Shown: piece by piece, positions 9,433 through 17,521 of the stretch
How positions within the stretch are numbered: the first letter of the stretch is position 1
Layout: each line of letters starts with the position of its first letter
From: Klebsormidium nitens
Taxonomy: Eukaryota > Streptophyta > Klebsormidiophyceae > Klebsormidiales > Klebsormidiaceae
DNA: 27,725 nucleotides
Reading direction: 5' to 3'
Assembly: GCA_000708835.1 (NCBI GenBank)
Contig: DF237809.1
Location: 1-27,725 of the forward strand
Program-made: the position numbers and the translations under genes
The notes under the pieces: model-generated
Told to the model about the DNA's origin: nothing
Seen by the model: the letters and a program-made list of their open reading frames with translations, nothing else
Databases searched by the model: none

Positions 9433-11004
9433 ATGGAGACTGAGGAGAAGCTTCAGGAAATTGAGCTTGGGGGTGATGTAGATTTTGCCGAGAGAGAGAG
9501 TGTTGCACATGAGAGAATCGATGAGTTGAATCACAAGGAGAGAGAGCTTGAGGTGCGGGAGCGTCAGCTCCAAGAGGTTTTGCATGAGAAGATTGTGGAG
9601 CAGCGCTTGCGTGAGCTCCAGGGTAAGAGTCATGTTTCAGCTGAAATGTCGTCCCCTCGTCATGTTGAGACTTATTCCTTGCCAAAGGAGGATAGAGAGG
9701 TCCTGATGGCTGGTTTGCAACAGCAAATGACTGAGCAGCTTAAATCTTTCGGTGAAAGTCTACTTGCCGAGTTGCTCCAGCAACATTTGGAGGTGCTTGT
9801 TACTCGTCCCGTGCTTTCAGTTCTGGTTGGCAGCCCGGCTGCTGAGGCTTCCGTTGCTCAAACTTCTGCTTCCTTAGATGTGTCGGAATCTGGACTTATG
9901 GGAATGCAAACTTCTGGTGGATTTCCTTCTTTTCACCCTGGTTTGACTGCATCGGTGAGTCGTCCTGATGTAAGCGTTTCAATCTCATCAGGGAGTGTAT
10001 TATCTACCTCGTCAGCGTTTGCATCTGGTGGTGCACGTGTGTCACAAGCTGTTGGTGCTTCCAGGGGGACATTTCCAGCCACTGCGGCAACCGGTTTTGG
10101 CTCAACCATATTTTCTGAGGTGCCGCCAGCAGTGACGTCAGCAAAGGATCCCCCCTGGCAGCCTGGTACTTCGTCGTTTGTGTTTGGGGCTCAGAACCCC
10201 GCATCGTCTACAACTCAATCTGTTCCTCAGTTTACAGGTCAAAATACTACTTATTCGTCCGGCTTTGCGAGTTACGAGGCCGCCGCTCCGTCGCCACAGG
10301 GTTTTGCTCAGAACATGATGTCCCCGGGCTTTTTCACACCTGCTTATGTCAACCCGGGTTTCGTCTCACCTATTCCGTCTCAGGGTGCTGGCTCACCCAA
10401 CTTGCAGATTCTTCCGACTTTTGATGGCACAAGAAAGGGTCTGACTGCACGGTCCTGGCTGGTGACGGACCTTGAGCAGGTCCGTGCCTTGTACAATCTT
10501 TCGGACCAGAAGATGACCCCATTAGCTCGTCTGCGGTGTATTGGCAAAGCCCGTGACTGGGCAGAGATTCAACCTGAGCATCAATCTTGGGAGGAGTTCA
10601 AGTCCGCATTTCTGCTTGAGTATGGTGAAAAGAATCAGAACAAACTCTTCTTTGAGATGATCAATCACACCCAGGATGACTCTTCTGTTGGTGAATACGC
10701 AACCACAATGCAGCGCTACTTTCGTCAGTTGACAAACGTGACCCCGGAAAAGCAAAAGGAATACTTCGTCAGAAACTTAAAAATGGGTCTTCGTGAGAGT
10801 GTGTTTGCTGCCAGTCCGTCGTCCCTAGCACAGGCTATTGAGATTGCTCGTCGCGTTGAGGACATGTATGCAGCTTTGCCCGGCAAGCAGGAAGAGCCCG
10901 GCACTGAAATCCGTAAGCTTCGGAAGCAGGTTGAGCTCCTTTCAATTCAGAAGAAGCCTGCCCACCTTCGTATGTTACCTCGTCGTGCACCTGGTCCTGC
11001 ATAG
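9433..11004 (+). CDS. gag: Element B gag: coiled coil and capsid, ends at UAG
   Basis: Structural polyprotein of 523 residues starting at ATG 9433. Residues about 25-65 form a charged coiled coil (ERIDELNHKERELEVRERQL), probably for particle assembly. A Ser/Gly/Pro-rich linker follows. The capsid-like domain starts near residue 325 (LPTFDGTRKGLTARSWL) and includes QSWEEFKSAFLLEYGEK and VRNLKMGLRESVF, the usual Ty3/Gypsy gag fold motifs. The frame ends at TAG 11002-11004, and the zinc knuckle lies beyond it in the same frame. Element C has the matching domain (LPKFDGRRKGLTAKSWL) with the stop in the same place. I see no mutation inside this ORF. Confidence 0.88.
   Translation: METEEKLQEIELGGDVDFAERESVAHERIDELNHKERELEVRERQLQEVLHEKIVEQRLRELQGKSHVSAEMSSPRHVETYSLPKEDREVLMAGLQQQMTEQLKSFGESLLAELLQQHLEVLVTRPVLSVLVGSPAAEASVAQTSASLDVSESGLMGMQTSGGFPSFHPGLTASVSRPDVSVSISSGSVLSTSSAFASGGARVSQAVGASRGTFPATAATGFGSTIFSEVPPAVTSAKDPPWQPGTSSFVFGAQNPASSTTQSVPQFTGQNTTYSSGFASYEAAAPSPQGFAQNMMSPGFFTPAYVNPGFVSPIPSQGAGSPNLQILPTFDGTRKGLTARSWLVTDLEQVRALYNLSDQKMTPLARLRCIGKARDWAEIQPEHQSWEEFKSAFLLEYGEKNQNKLFFEMINHTQDDSSVGEYATTMQRYFRQLTNVTPEKQKEYFVRNLKMGLRESVFAASPSSLAQAIEIARRVEDMYAALPGKQEEPGTEIRKLRKQVELLSIQKKPAHLRMLPRRAPGPA
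11002..11004 (+). promoter_or_regulatory. In-frame UAG between capsid and nucleocapsid of B: candidate read-through site
   Basis: GCA TAG CCT interrupts an otherwise continuous frame from 9433 to 12444. Element C has a TAG at the corresponding place (CCT TAG TCT at 24223-24221). Neither context is the known CAR-YYA read-through type. One alternative is an 81-nt intron (GTATGT at 10970 to GCAG at 11050) that would also remove the stop in frame. No matching in-frame intron is evident in C. Confidence 0.55.
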
Positions 11005-12444
11005 CCTGCTATTCATAATTCTGGGCCACAAACTGACAACGGTGATGCAGGCGGCTTTGATCAAAGATGCCTGGCATGCAATGATCCTAACCACGTCGTC
11101 CGGAATTGTCCGAATCCTCCGAAATATCCGTACTTCTCTTGCTGTGGTTTCTGGCGCAGGCACAGGGATGAGTGTCCCGAGCTCGGCAAGATGCAAGCAA
11201 CACACGCTCAGAACTTCCTCGGTGCTAACATCAATTTCCTTGAGCCTAGTTCTCCGGATTCTGCAGGTCGCCCACCGGAGGAGATCGTTGCGTTCACTGA
11301 CGATGAATCTGACGCCTCGTCTGACTCGTCTGGTTACGAAAGCTCTGACACAGAATCTCAAAACTCTGATCAAGAGATCTTTGCAGGAAAGAGAAGGCGA
11401 GAACCAGAGCCAAGGCGTGAAGCGGAGGCACCGGGTGGCGCGAAAGCGCAGAAACGTGACGTCAACCAGCTTCCTCGCAAGCGTGAAGCCGTAAAACCCG
11501 TCTTAAATCCTCTTTCTGCAGAAGAGAAGCAAAAACGGAAGAAGACGCGTGAGCGCAACCGGGAGATCAATCGCGAGACCAACCTCGGAATCATCCGTTC
11601 ACTGCTTAAGGGTGTTCAACAAGATATTGCCGCTCATCGTAACCTGAAACATTTCCGCACAGATCTGCATCACCACATCGACAAGATTCTCTTCCACAAC
11701 CGGGAGGAGAAGAAGGCCGTCCGTCCGCCGAAAGTGGACAAGTCGTCAAGTTCGTCTAAGCCGCCTGAGTCTCTCTTCGCAGACAAACAATCCGAGGTGA
11801 TCCCGAACTCGTCACAAGACAAGACACAATCGTCTTCCGAATCTCGTTACATGCACATCGAGCTTGAGCGTGGTTCGTATGGTCGGAAAGAATGGTATGA
11901 CGTGCCTTCGTTTCCTCTTCGGACTCAAATCTTTGCTGAGGTTGAGGGCGTAAAAATGAGAGTCCAGCTTGATTCTGGTGCCACGTTTTCCGGAATCTCC
12001 CGGGAAGCTGTGGACAAGTGTGGTTTGGCCGGCAAAATCAAGCCGACCCGTATGACTTACAAAACTTCGTCTGGTGAAATTCGTCCTGCCGAAGGCAAAG
12101 TCCGTGTGCACATTCAGGATGAGCGCCTCCGAGTTACTTCCACAATGCTCGTCATGCCTTACGGTTGTTCTTACAATCTTCTTCTGGCCAATGACATCGT
12201 CGGTCCCCTCACAGGAGATGTCTGTCGTAGCACAAAGCATGTGAAGTTCTTCTGGGCGGGGAAAACCATCCTAACTCCTTTGTTGCATGAGACGTCTGAT
12301 GATGACGTCAAAGTCCGTGAGTCGTACTTTCTGACCGTCAACCAGTTGTCTTCGGAGTGCCAAGATTCAGACGGTCCAAAGCCTGTGGCTTACATTGATG
12401 ACCCGCCTAACTTCGTCGTGCTCGATGGTTCAAAAAACGAGTAG
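11005..12444 (+). CDS. Element B nucleocapsid and aspartic protease (same frame as gag)
   Basis: This continues gag after the UAG. A CCHC zinc knuckle CLACNDPNHVVRNC (CX2CX4HX4C) at about 11074-11115 binds RNA. It is followed by a second Cys/His cluster, CCGFWRRHRDECP. Next come acidic/Ser-rich and strongly basic, Arg/Lys/Glu-rich stretches, then the motif HFRTDLHHHIDKI that is also present in C. The retropepsin core is VQLDSGATFSGIS, with catalytic Asp at 11971-11973, and a flap-like region follows. It would cleave the polyprotein. The frame closes at TAG 12442-12444, four bases after a frameshift heptamer that leads into RT. The first ATG, at 11191, lies after the zinc knuckle, so entry from gag is more likely than separate initiation. 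Confidence 0.82.
   Translation, partial: PAIHNSGPQTDNGDAGGFDQRCLACNDPNHVVRNCPNPPKYPYFSCCGFWRRHRDECPELGKMQATHAQNFLGANINFLEPSSPDSAGRPPEEIVAFTDDESDASSDSSGYESSDTESQNSDQEIFAGKRRREPEPRREAEAPGGAKAQKRDVNQLPRKREAVKPVLNPLSAEEKQKRKKTRERNREINRETNLGIIRSLLKGVQQDIAAHRNLKHFRTDLHHHIDKILFHNREEKKAVRPPKVDKSSSSSKPPESLFADKQSEVIPNSSQDKTQSSSESRYMHIELERGSYGRKEWYDVPSFPLRTQIFAEVEGVKMRVQLDSGATFSGISREAVDKCGLAGKIKPTRMTYKTSSGEIRPAEGKVRVHIQDERLRVTSTMLVMPYGCSYNLLLANDIVGPLTGDVCRSTKHVKFFWAGKTILTPLLHETSDDDVKVRESYFLTVNQLSSECQDSDGPKPVAYIDDPPNFVVLDGSKNE
12432..12438 (+). promoter_or_regulatory. -1 ribosomal frameshift heptamer A AAA AAC between protease and RT of B
   Basis: In the protease frame the codons are TCA AAA AAC GAG TAG, so the heptamer is in exactly the phase needed for tandem slippage. 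A -1 shift resumes at CGA GTA GTT and opens the RT frame (RVVDPPLSSGTYKVEPKRG). The zero-frame stop follows 4 bases later. Element C has the same -1 relation at its AAAAAC. I could not confirm a downstream pseudoknot by eye. Confidence 0.72.
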
Positions 12445-14267
12445 TTGACCCTCCTCTTAGCTCCGGAACTTACAAAGTTGAACCTAAACGGGGGCCTGTT
12501 TTGAAAGGAGTTAAGATTCGTTCCGAGAGTGACCTAGAAGTCTGCCGTTCCTGGATGCGTGCCAACAAGTTGAAAAACGGAAGAATCAAGCACATCTTGA
12601 AGCATGCCAGGAAAGCCGTCAACAATTCTGCCGTCCCTGATTTCGTTTGGTTGTATCCTGAGGGTATTTCCGACCCTCCGATTAGTCGGTTGCGTGTTCA
12701 AATCGAGCTCGTGACTGACAGTGTGCAAGAAATCTATTCGGTTGACACCACTTCGTCTAGTGCACCAGAGTATACAGCCGAAGAAGTTGAGAAGATCATA
12801 AATACCATCTCGTTTGGCAAGAATTTGTCGGAGTCAGAAACAGAGTTGCTGCAAAACGTCGTAAAGAAAAATATAAGAGCTTTCAGTCGTTACAAAGGTG
12901 ATCTCGGGTTTACAACTCTCATTGAACATGAGATCGATCTCGTCAGTAATACTCCGGTCAAACTTCGTCCTTATAAGCTGTCCTTTGAAGAGCAAAAAGC
13001 CGCAGCAGTCGGAGTATGTCGCTGAGTTAATCCGTGAAGGACAGGTTGTTCCAAGTAAGTCCCCGTGGTCGAGTCCTGCTTTTCTCGTCCCAAAGCCTGA
13101 CGGTTCTTATCGTTTTGTCGTCGATTATCGCAAGCTCAATGAAGTCACGCGTTCCTGGTCTATGCCACTGCCTTTCATGTCTGACTTGCAACAACAGTTG
13201 GGCCAGTCCCGTTACTTTGCAACAATGGATATTGCGAGCGTTTTCTATAACGTTCCTATGAAAGCTGAACATCTTCAGTACACAGCATTTTGTCTTCGTA
13301 ATCTTGGCCTTTTTGAGTGGCTCGTTATGCCAATGGGGCTGAAAAACGCCCCGGCCACCTTTACTCGCCTGCAAGAGTTCGTCTTTCCTCCACTCGATTG
13401 GTCTTCTTTTCTGAAAGTTTTCATCGATGACATGTGCGTTTTTGCTAACTCTATCCCTGAACTTGCGCGCTTCCTCGACCGTGTGCTTTCTCGTGTGATC
13501 TGGGCCGGTCTCAAACTTGCACCCAAGAAATGTTTCTTTGATACCGACTCCGTCAAGTTTCTGGGGCATATTATCTCTAACGGTCAGATCACGATGGATC
13601 CGAAAAAGGTCGTGGCAATCCGTAACCTGCTTCCCCCCGAAGATAGACATCAACTGCAGCAAGTTCATGGGCTCTTTCAGTACTACCGAGTTTTCATACC
13701 TAAGTTCGCACACATTGCTCGTCCTATGTCCAAGCTGCTTTCGAAAGATGAGCCGTTCGTTTGGTCCACTGCTTGTCAGGAAGCTTTCGACTTTCTGAAA
13801 GATGCACTGTGTTCGTCCCCTGTTTTGGCTTGTTACGATCCTCAAATTGAGTTCGTCCTTGACACAGACTACCAGCAGAACGCTATTTCGGCTATTCTTG
13901 GAATGCGGAATCCTAAGTACAGGCAAGAACAAGTCATCGAGTATGCTTCCCGCACACTTACAAAACAAGAACAGCGCCTGCTGCGACCGAGGGAGAGCTT
14001 CTCGCGGTCACTTTCGGCCTTCGTCGCTTTTCCGTTTATCTTCGAGGGCGTCCGGAATTCGTCTTGCGTACTGATCACAGGGCTCTTACCTGGCTAAAAA
14101 CTCTTAATCCAACAACCGGGAAGCTTGCCCGTTGGTCATACCTGTTGCAGGCGGAATTCAACTTCCGAGTTGAACACCGTGAAGGGAAAAGTCACCTAAA
14201 CGCTGACGCTTTATCCCGAGCTGTGGCATTACACTTGAAACAACGGCCGTACTTAGAAAAGGATTGA
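12438..14267 (+). pseudogene. pol: Element B reverse transcriptase and RNase H, two frameshifts
   Basis: This enzyme copies the element RNA into DNA. The -1 frame runs from the slippery site through KIRSESDLEVCRSWM and IEHEIDLVSNTP to a frameshift near 13010. RT proper follows: SPWSSPAFLVPKPDGSYRFV, YFATMDIASVFYNVPM with the first catalytic Asp, MPMGLKNAPATFTRLQ, and KVFIDDMCVF with catalytic FIDD at 13420-13431 in place of the usual YxDD-type YLDD. Then come KFLGHIIS and the thumb/connection. RNase H begins VLDTDYQQNAISAIL and loses frame near 13985. It continues as VTFGLRRFSVYLRGRPEF, TDHRALTWLK and LNADALSRAV, ending at TGA 14265-14267. C stops at the same point after RNase H, so that stop looks native; the two frameshifts look like decay. 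Confidence 0.88.
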
Positions 14268-14302
14268 TCAGACTGTTTTTCCTCTTGTCCGTTTTCAGCC
14301 TG

Positions 14303-14329
14303 GCTAATCTTTCCTAGTCTCTCTTACAG
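14303..14329 (+). promoter_or_regulatory. Candidate 3' splice site before the integrase ORF of B
   Basis: A branch-like GCTAATC (branch A at 14307), a pyrimidine-rich tract and TCTCTTACAG end at 14329, 11 bases upstream of the integrase ATG at 14340. The layout fits a spliced subgenomic mRNA that makes integrase separately. No donor in B has been identified with confidence. Confidence 0.5.
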
Positions 14330-14339
14330 TGTTCAGAAC

Positions 14340-16129
14340 ATGGCCTCGTTTGGCTTGGATCAGCATATGAGATCGTCATCGTCAAGTCCATCGTCGTCTC
14401 GTCACCCGTCACCCGCTTCGGGAAAGCGGAAATCGTCCTCTCAAGATCTTAGCGACATGGAAGGTGAGCCAACGTCAAAGAAGAAGCGGAACTCGTCCAT
14501 TTCGTCTCCTTCGTCTCCCGGTAAGAAAAAGAAGCATGTGTACACTGAAGAACAAAAACGCCAGCTTCGTTAAGACCATTACAAGTTGCTTCACGAGATT
14601 GATCACTTTCAACGAACTGCGTCATTTCCGGAGTGGGTCAAATCAAAGTCTGATCGGCAGAATTTTAAACGAAAGGCAAAGCCGTTTTGTATTGTCGCGG
14701 ACCAGCTTCACAAAAACTCGTCAACTCCAAATCGTCCTTGTCGTGTGTTGTGGGAAATGAGATTTATCCAATGCTGAAAGAGCTTCATGAAAAGGGCGCT
14801 CACTATCCAAAAGATCAAGGTAAGTTTCGTACTCTCGTCGAGCAACGTTTCTTCTTTCCTCAGATTTCTGAAATCACTCGTCAATTCATTCTGACATGTG
14901 ACACGTGTCAAAAGGAGAAAGCGTCTAAGGCTAGTCGGACCGATAGGGAGTATAACCCGCCCCCACCGACTGATCCCTACTTCCGTGTGCACGTTGATTT
15001 GTGTGGGCCTTTTCGGAATCGTCTCAACAAGAAACGTTTCGTCTTTGTCTGTCTTGATTCCGTCACCAAGTGCGCGTCAGTCAAAGTCATCCCGAACAAA
15101 AAGGCTGCTACCGTGGCACGGGTATTTGAAGATGAGATTCTTGACCGTCACGGGTGTCCGTTCGAAGTCGTTACTGACCAGGGCACGGAGTTCAATGCAG
15201 AATTTTCTGATCTTCTAAAGGGTGCCGGTCTTTGTCACGTCCGAGTCCGTCCGAAAAACCCACAGGCAAACGGTCAGGTGGAAAGATTCATGCAAATTCT
15301 AAAGTCCACCTTGCGTGCCACGTGTCACGAGCATCCGTCAGACTGGGAACGCTTCGTTCAGAAAACAGCCTTCAAATACAACGTCTCATTTCAGCAGTCG
15401 ATCAAAACCAGTCCCTTCGTTTGTCTTTTTGATAGGCAACCTATTCTTCCGGCCGACCATGTGTTTCCGTCCGCACTTTCTGAGGCTGTGGATCAGCCCA
15501 CGGCAGACTCTTTAGAGAATCAGGCTTCTTGTCTGGAGGCGATTCGGAACTTGCAAAGACAATCCAAACTTCTCATCGAACAAGCTCAGATCAAAGCGAA
15601 AGAATACTTTGCACGGTGGAACATTCCTCGTCGTCCCCGCTCAGATTCTCTTTCCCCAGGCGATTACGTCATCATGCAACGTCCCGGTAACATTCGCGGG
15701 TTTAAACTTCACTGGGAGGGTCCGCATCACTTCGACGGCTGGGTTGGAGAGGAACCAAACCGTCGTGCGGTTCTTCGAGATCAAAAGGGTCAAGTCCGGC
15801 AGCGCCCTAGTGTTGAAGTCCTGAGCTACCTACCTAGGGAGACATTCTTAGACAAATTCGTCCAACCTTTGCAAACAGAAATCGAAAACACTGGTCAAAC
15901 TCCTTTGCCCAAAGCCATTGCAGGAGCTACGTTGCAGGAAGCAGAAACGATTCCGTCTGAACCTCCCTCGTCTCCTGAAATCGTCCTCATGTTCGATTCT
16001 GAAAAGCCTGCCGAATTTCCAAACTTCGATCCTACCTCTTCAAGTTTATTTCGTCCTTTTGATTCCGTGCAGGAGCCAGAAGTTCGACAGTCAACAATAC
16101 CGAAGAAGAAGAGCTCGCGCTTATCTTAG
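14340..16129 (+). pseudogene. int: Element B integrase, separate ORF with its own ATG
   Basis: Integrase inserts the cDNA into the genome. The ORF starts at ATG 14340 with a Ser/Lys-rich basic leader (a possible nuclear signal, KKKRNS and GKKKKH). A TAA at 14571-14573 and a one-base loss near 14750 (TGGGAAATGAG) break it. From 14760 on it is open. The HHCC zinc finger has ELHEKGAHYPKD and CDTC. The core has all three acidic residues: D at 14996-14998 (HVDLCGPF), D at 15176-15178 (VTDQGTEFNAEF) and E at 15281-15283 (GQVERF), with E 35 residues after the second D. A GPY/F-like stretch (LHWEGPHHFDGW) and an acidic Pro/Ser-rich tail follow. There is no chromodomain. Element C starts the corresponding ORF at its own ATG too. 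The TAA and deletion look like recent decay. Confidence 0.87.
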
Positions 16130-16152
16130 ATTCTCAAGGTTGAAATGAACAG

Positions 16153-16182
16153 TACTAACGATTCTGAATTCCCCCTATACAG
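16153..16182 (+). promoter_or_regulatory. Candidate 3' splice site with perfect TACTAAC before ORF3 of B
   Basis: TACTAAC at 16153-16159 is the ideal branch sequence (branch A at 16158). It is followed by TTCCCCCTATACAG, with AG at 16181-16182, 24 bases from the branch. ORF3 opens immediately after it without an ATG of its own, as expected for a spliced exon. The integrase ORF ends just upstream at 16129. Confidence 0.6.
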
Positions 16183-17521
16183 ATGTAGTACCAGTTGCAC
16201 CAGTTCCGGTTCCGCCATTACCAGTGGTCGTCCCTGTTCATCCTCAACAGCAGAATCTGCCCGTCTACCAACGTGATCCTGACAACTGGGGCCGCTTCCC
16301 TGTTGTGCGGGACATGTTCAACGCCCTCTTTCATATCGTCCTCATTCTTGGGTCTACCTCCTCTTGTCCGCCATCCATTTTTGGGATGACCTCAGTCGGC
16401 CGGACCAAGTAACACTGGAGCAGCACGTTGTCAAGAGTCTTTGGGGAAATGAGAGGTATCAGCAGTGTCGTCAGAGGGACCCTCAGCTTGCAGTTTACCT
16501 CGACTGCCTAGAGGGAATGTTACAGGGTGAGCTCGCCTACGAAGTTGACGAGCTCATTGCCAGTGTAGAGTTTCATTGTCCCTCTCCCCCAAAGCAGGAG
16601 TTTGGTGTCTGGCTGGATCGTCTCAAGCCGGAATACACGGAAAAGAAAATTAGAGACGACCTCGTCTACTTCTGGTTACGGTTGGAAAAGCTACCCCGTT
16701 CTCCTATCCTCCTTCCTACCCACATCTTCCCTCCAGATCAAGTGCTCAATCTCGGAGCACCTCCGCCTCCTCCAAATCCTCCAGCTGGTAGAGCGTTAAG
16801 AGAGGAACGGGTAGCGGCAGGGATTTCGTCCCAAGCGCAAGCTGCGCTGCAGAGAATTGACTCGTCGAATCCTCCCCCTCGTCCTCGTCAACCGGCAGTG
16901 CCTTCGTTTGTTGCCCCTTCGTCTGTTGTGCTTCCTGCACAACAACCATCGTCTTCGTCTTTTGTGCCTCTGGCACAAACCTCGTCACTTTCGTCTCCTT
17001 CGTCCCCGGCTGCACAGCCACCGTCCCTATCGTCTTTTGGCTGCGCGCCGGCTCTCTCCTCGTCTTTACCTGCGTCAATTTTGTCTCTTTCCCCCTCGTC
17101 GGTTCTCCCTTCGTCTTTTCGTCCTCCTCCGGAGCCAAATCAGCCCCCTCCCCTCCTCTATCCACTTCCGCCTTCAACAAGCATTTCCCCCGCCCATCCC
17201 TCATTCCGCCATTCCGTTTCCGTTCCCACCCCCATTCCGTCCAACTGGGAGCTGATCGTGGAGCCGACTACACGCCAGCCGCTGCGCCGATCCATGTGGG
17301 AGGAGGAGATTCACATCATGGACGCCGTGCACGAGAGGTTCATCATTCTCATCATCAACAACCGGCCGCCTGATGGCAACCTCGGGGTTGGCCCATGTAC
17401 GTCACCCAGTTTTACTTTCGTCAACTGGGTGACGTACATGGGCCAGTGTTTGGGCACGCGTCCTCACCAGAGCATTACGGCCACGACGTACTTTCCGTCC
17501 AGCTTTCCAAGCTACCCATGA
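16183..17521 (+). pseudogene. Element B ORF3, unknown protein in the env position
   Basis: I do not recognise this protein. It begins after the splice-like site with a Val/Pro-rich stretch (VPVAPVPVPPLPVVVPVHPQ). A globular-looking region follows (RDPDNWGRFPVVRDMFNALF), where the frame changes near 16350 by a small indel. It then reads as HFWDDLSRPDQVTLEQHVVK, YLDCLEGMLQGELAYEVDEL and GVWLDRLKPEYTEKKIRDD. A long Ser/Pro-rich low-complexity part covers about 16740-17230. The C-terminus (NWELIVEPTTRQPLRRSMWE, then HERFIILIINN) ends at TGA 17519-17521. A short hydrophobic stretch lies at the frameshift; no convincing signal peptide or C-terminal anchor is seen, so calling it env is unsupported. 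The position after integrase suggests an accessory or env-like role, or a captured gene. Confidence 0.5.
17389..17445. repeat. Perfect 23-bp inverted repeat with 11-nt loop
   Basis: Bases 17389-17411 (TGGCCCATGTACGTCACCCA...) are the exact reverse complement of 17423-17445, with an 11-base loop between. It sits near the 3' end of ORF3 and would form a very stable hairpin in RNA or a cruciform in DNA. It is translated through in ORF3, but such symmetry is not expected by chance in coding sequence. Confidence 0.9.

Larger units (their letters stand above)
9111..17521 (+). mobile_element. Element B: Ty3/Gypsy retrotransposon with split, recoded ORFs
   Basis: The order is a TATA-containing 5' region, gag, an in-frame UAG, nucleocapsid and protease, a -1 frameshift site, RT and RNase H, a stop, a separate integrase ORF, and ORF3. 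RT-RNase H before integrase places it in Ty3/Gypsy. No matching pair of LTRs can be found; the 5' region (9111-9337) has no copy after 17521, so the 3' end is lost or lies elsewhere. At least five simple mutations (near 13010, 13985, 14572, 14750 and 16350) show this copy is inactive. The same family occurs as element C on the other strand. Confidence 0.85.

Noticed and set aside
11002-11004. Idea that UAG is a sense codon in this organism
   Set aside because: TAG ends the protease frame just after the frameshift site, RNase H of C and the Myb-like gene; other UAGs here sit with frameshifts in decayed genes. One conserved internal UAG does not support reassignment.
12990-13020. Second frame change at the start of RT in B as another programmed frameshift
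   Set aside because: The shift is +1 in a short A-rich/GCAGCA context, and C keeps one frame across the same motif (SFDEQRYAANYV), so it is a mutation.
13980-14000. Frame change in RNase H of B
   Set aside because: No slippery site, and it falls inside a conserved domain; simple indel.
14820-14825. Perfect GTAAGT donor inside integrase of B
   Set aside because: It encodes part of a conserved GKF stretch and is not kept in C (CATAAG), so it is probably coincidental.
16857-17255. 132-codon overlapping + frame and - frames over the Ser/Pro-rich part of ORF3
   Set aside because: Shadows of low-complexity sequence; the main frame has the better flanking domains.
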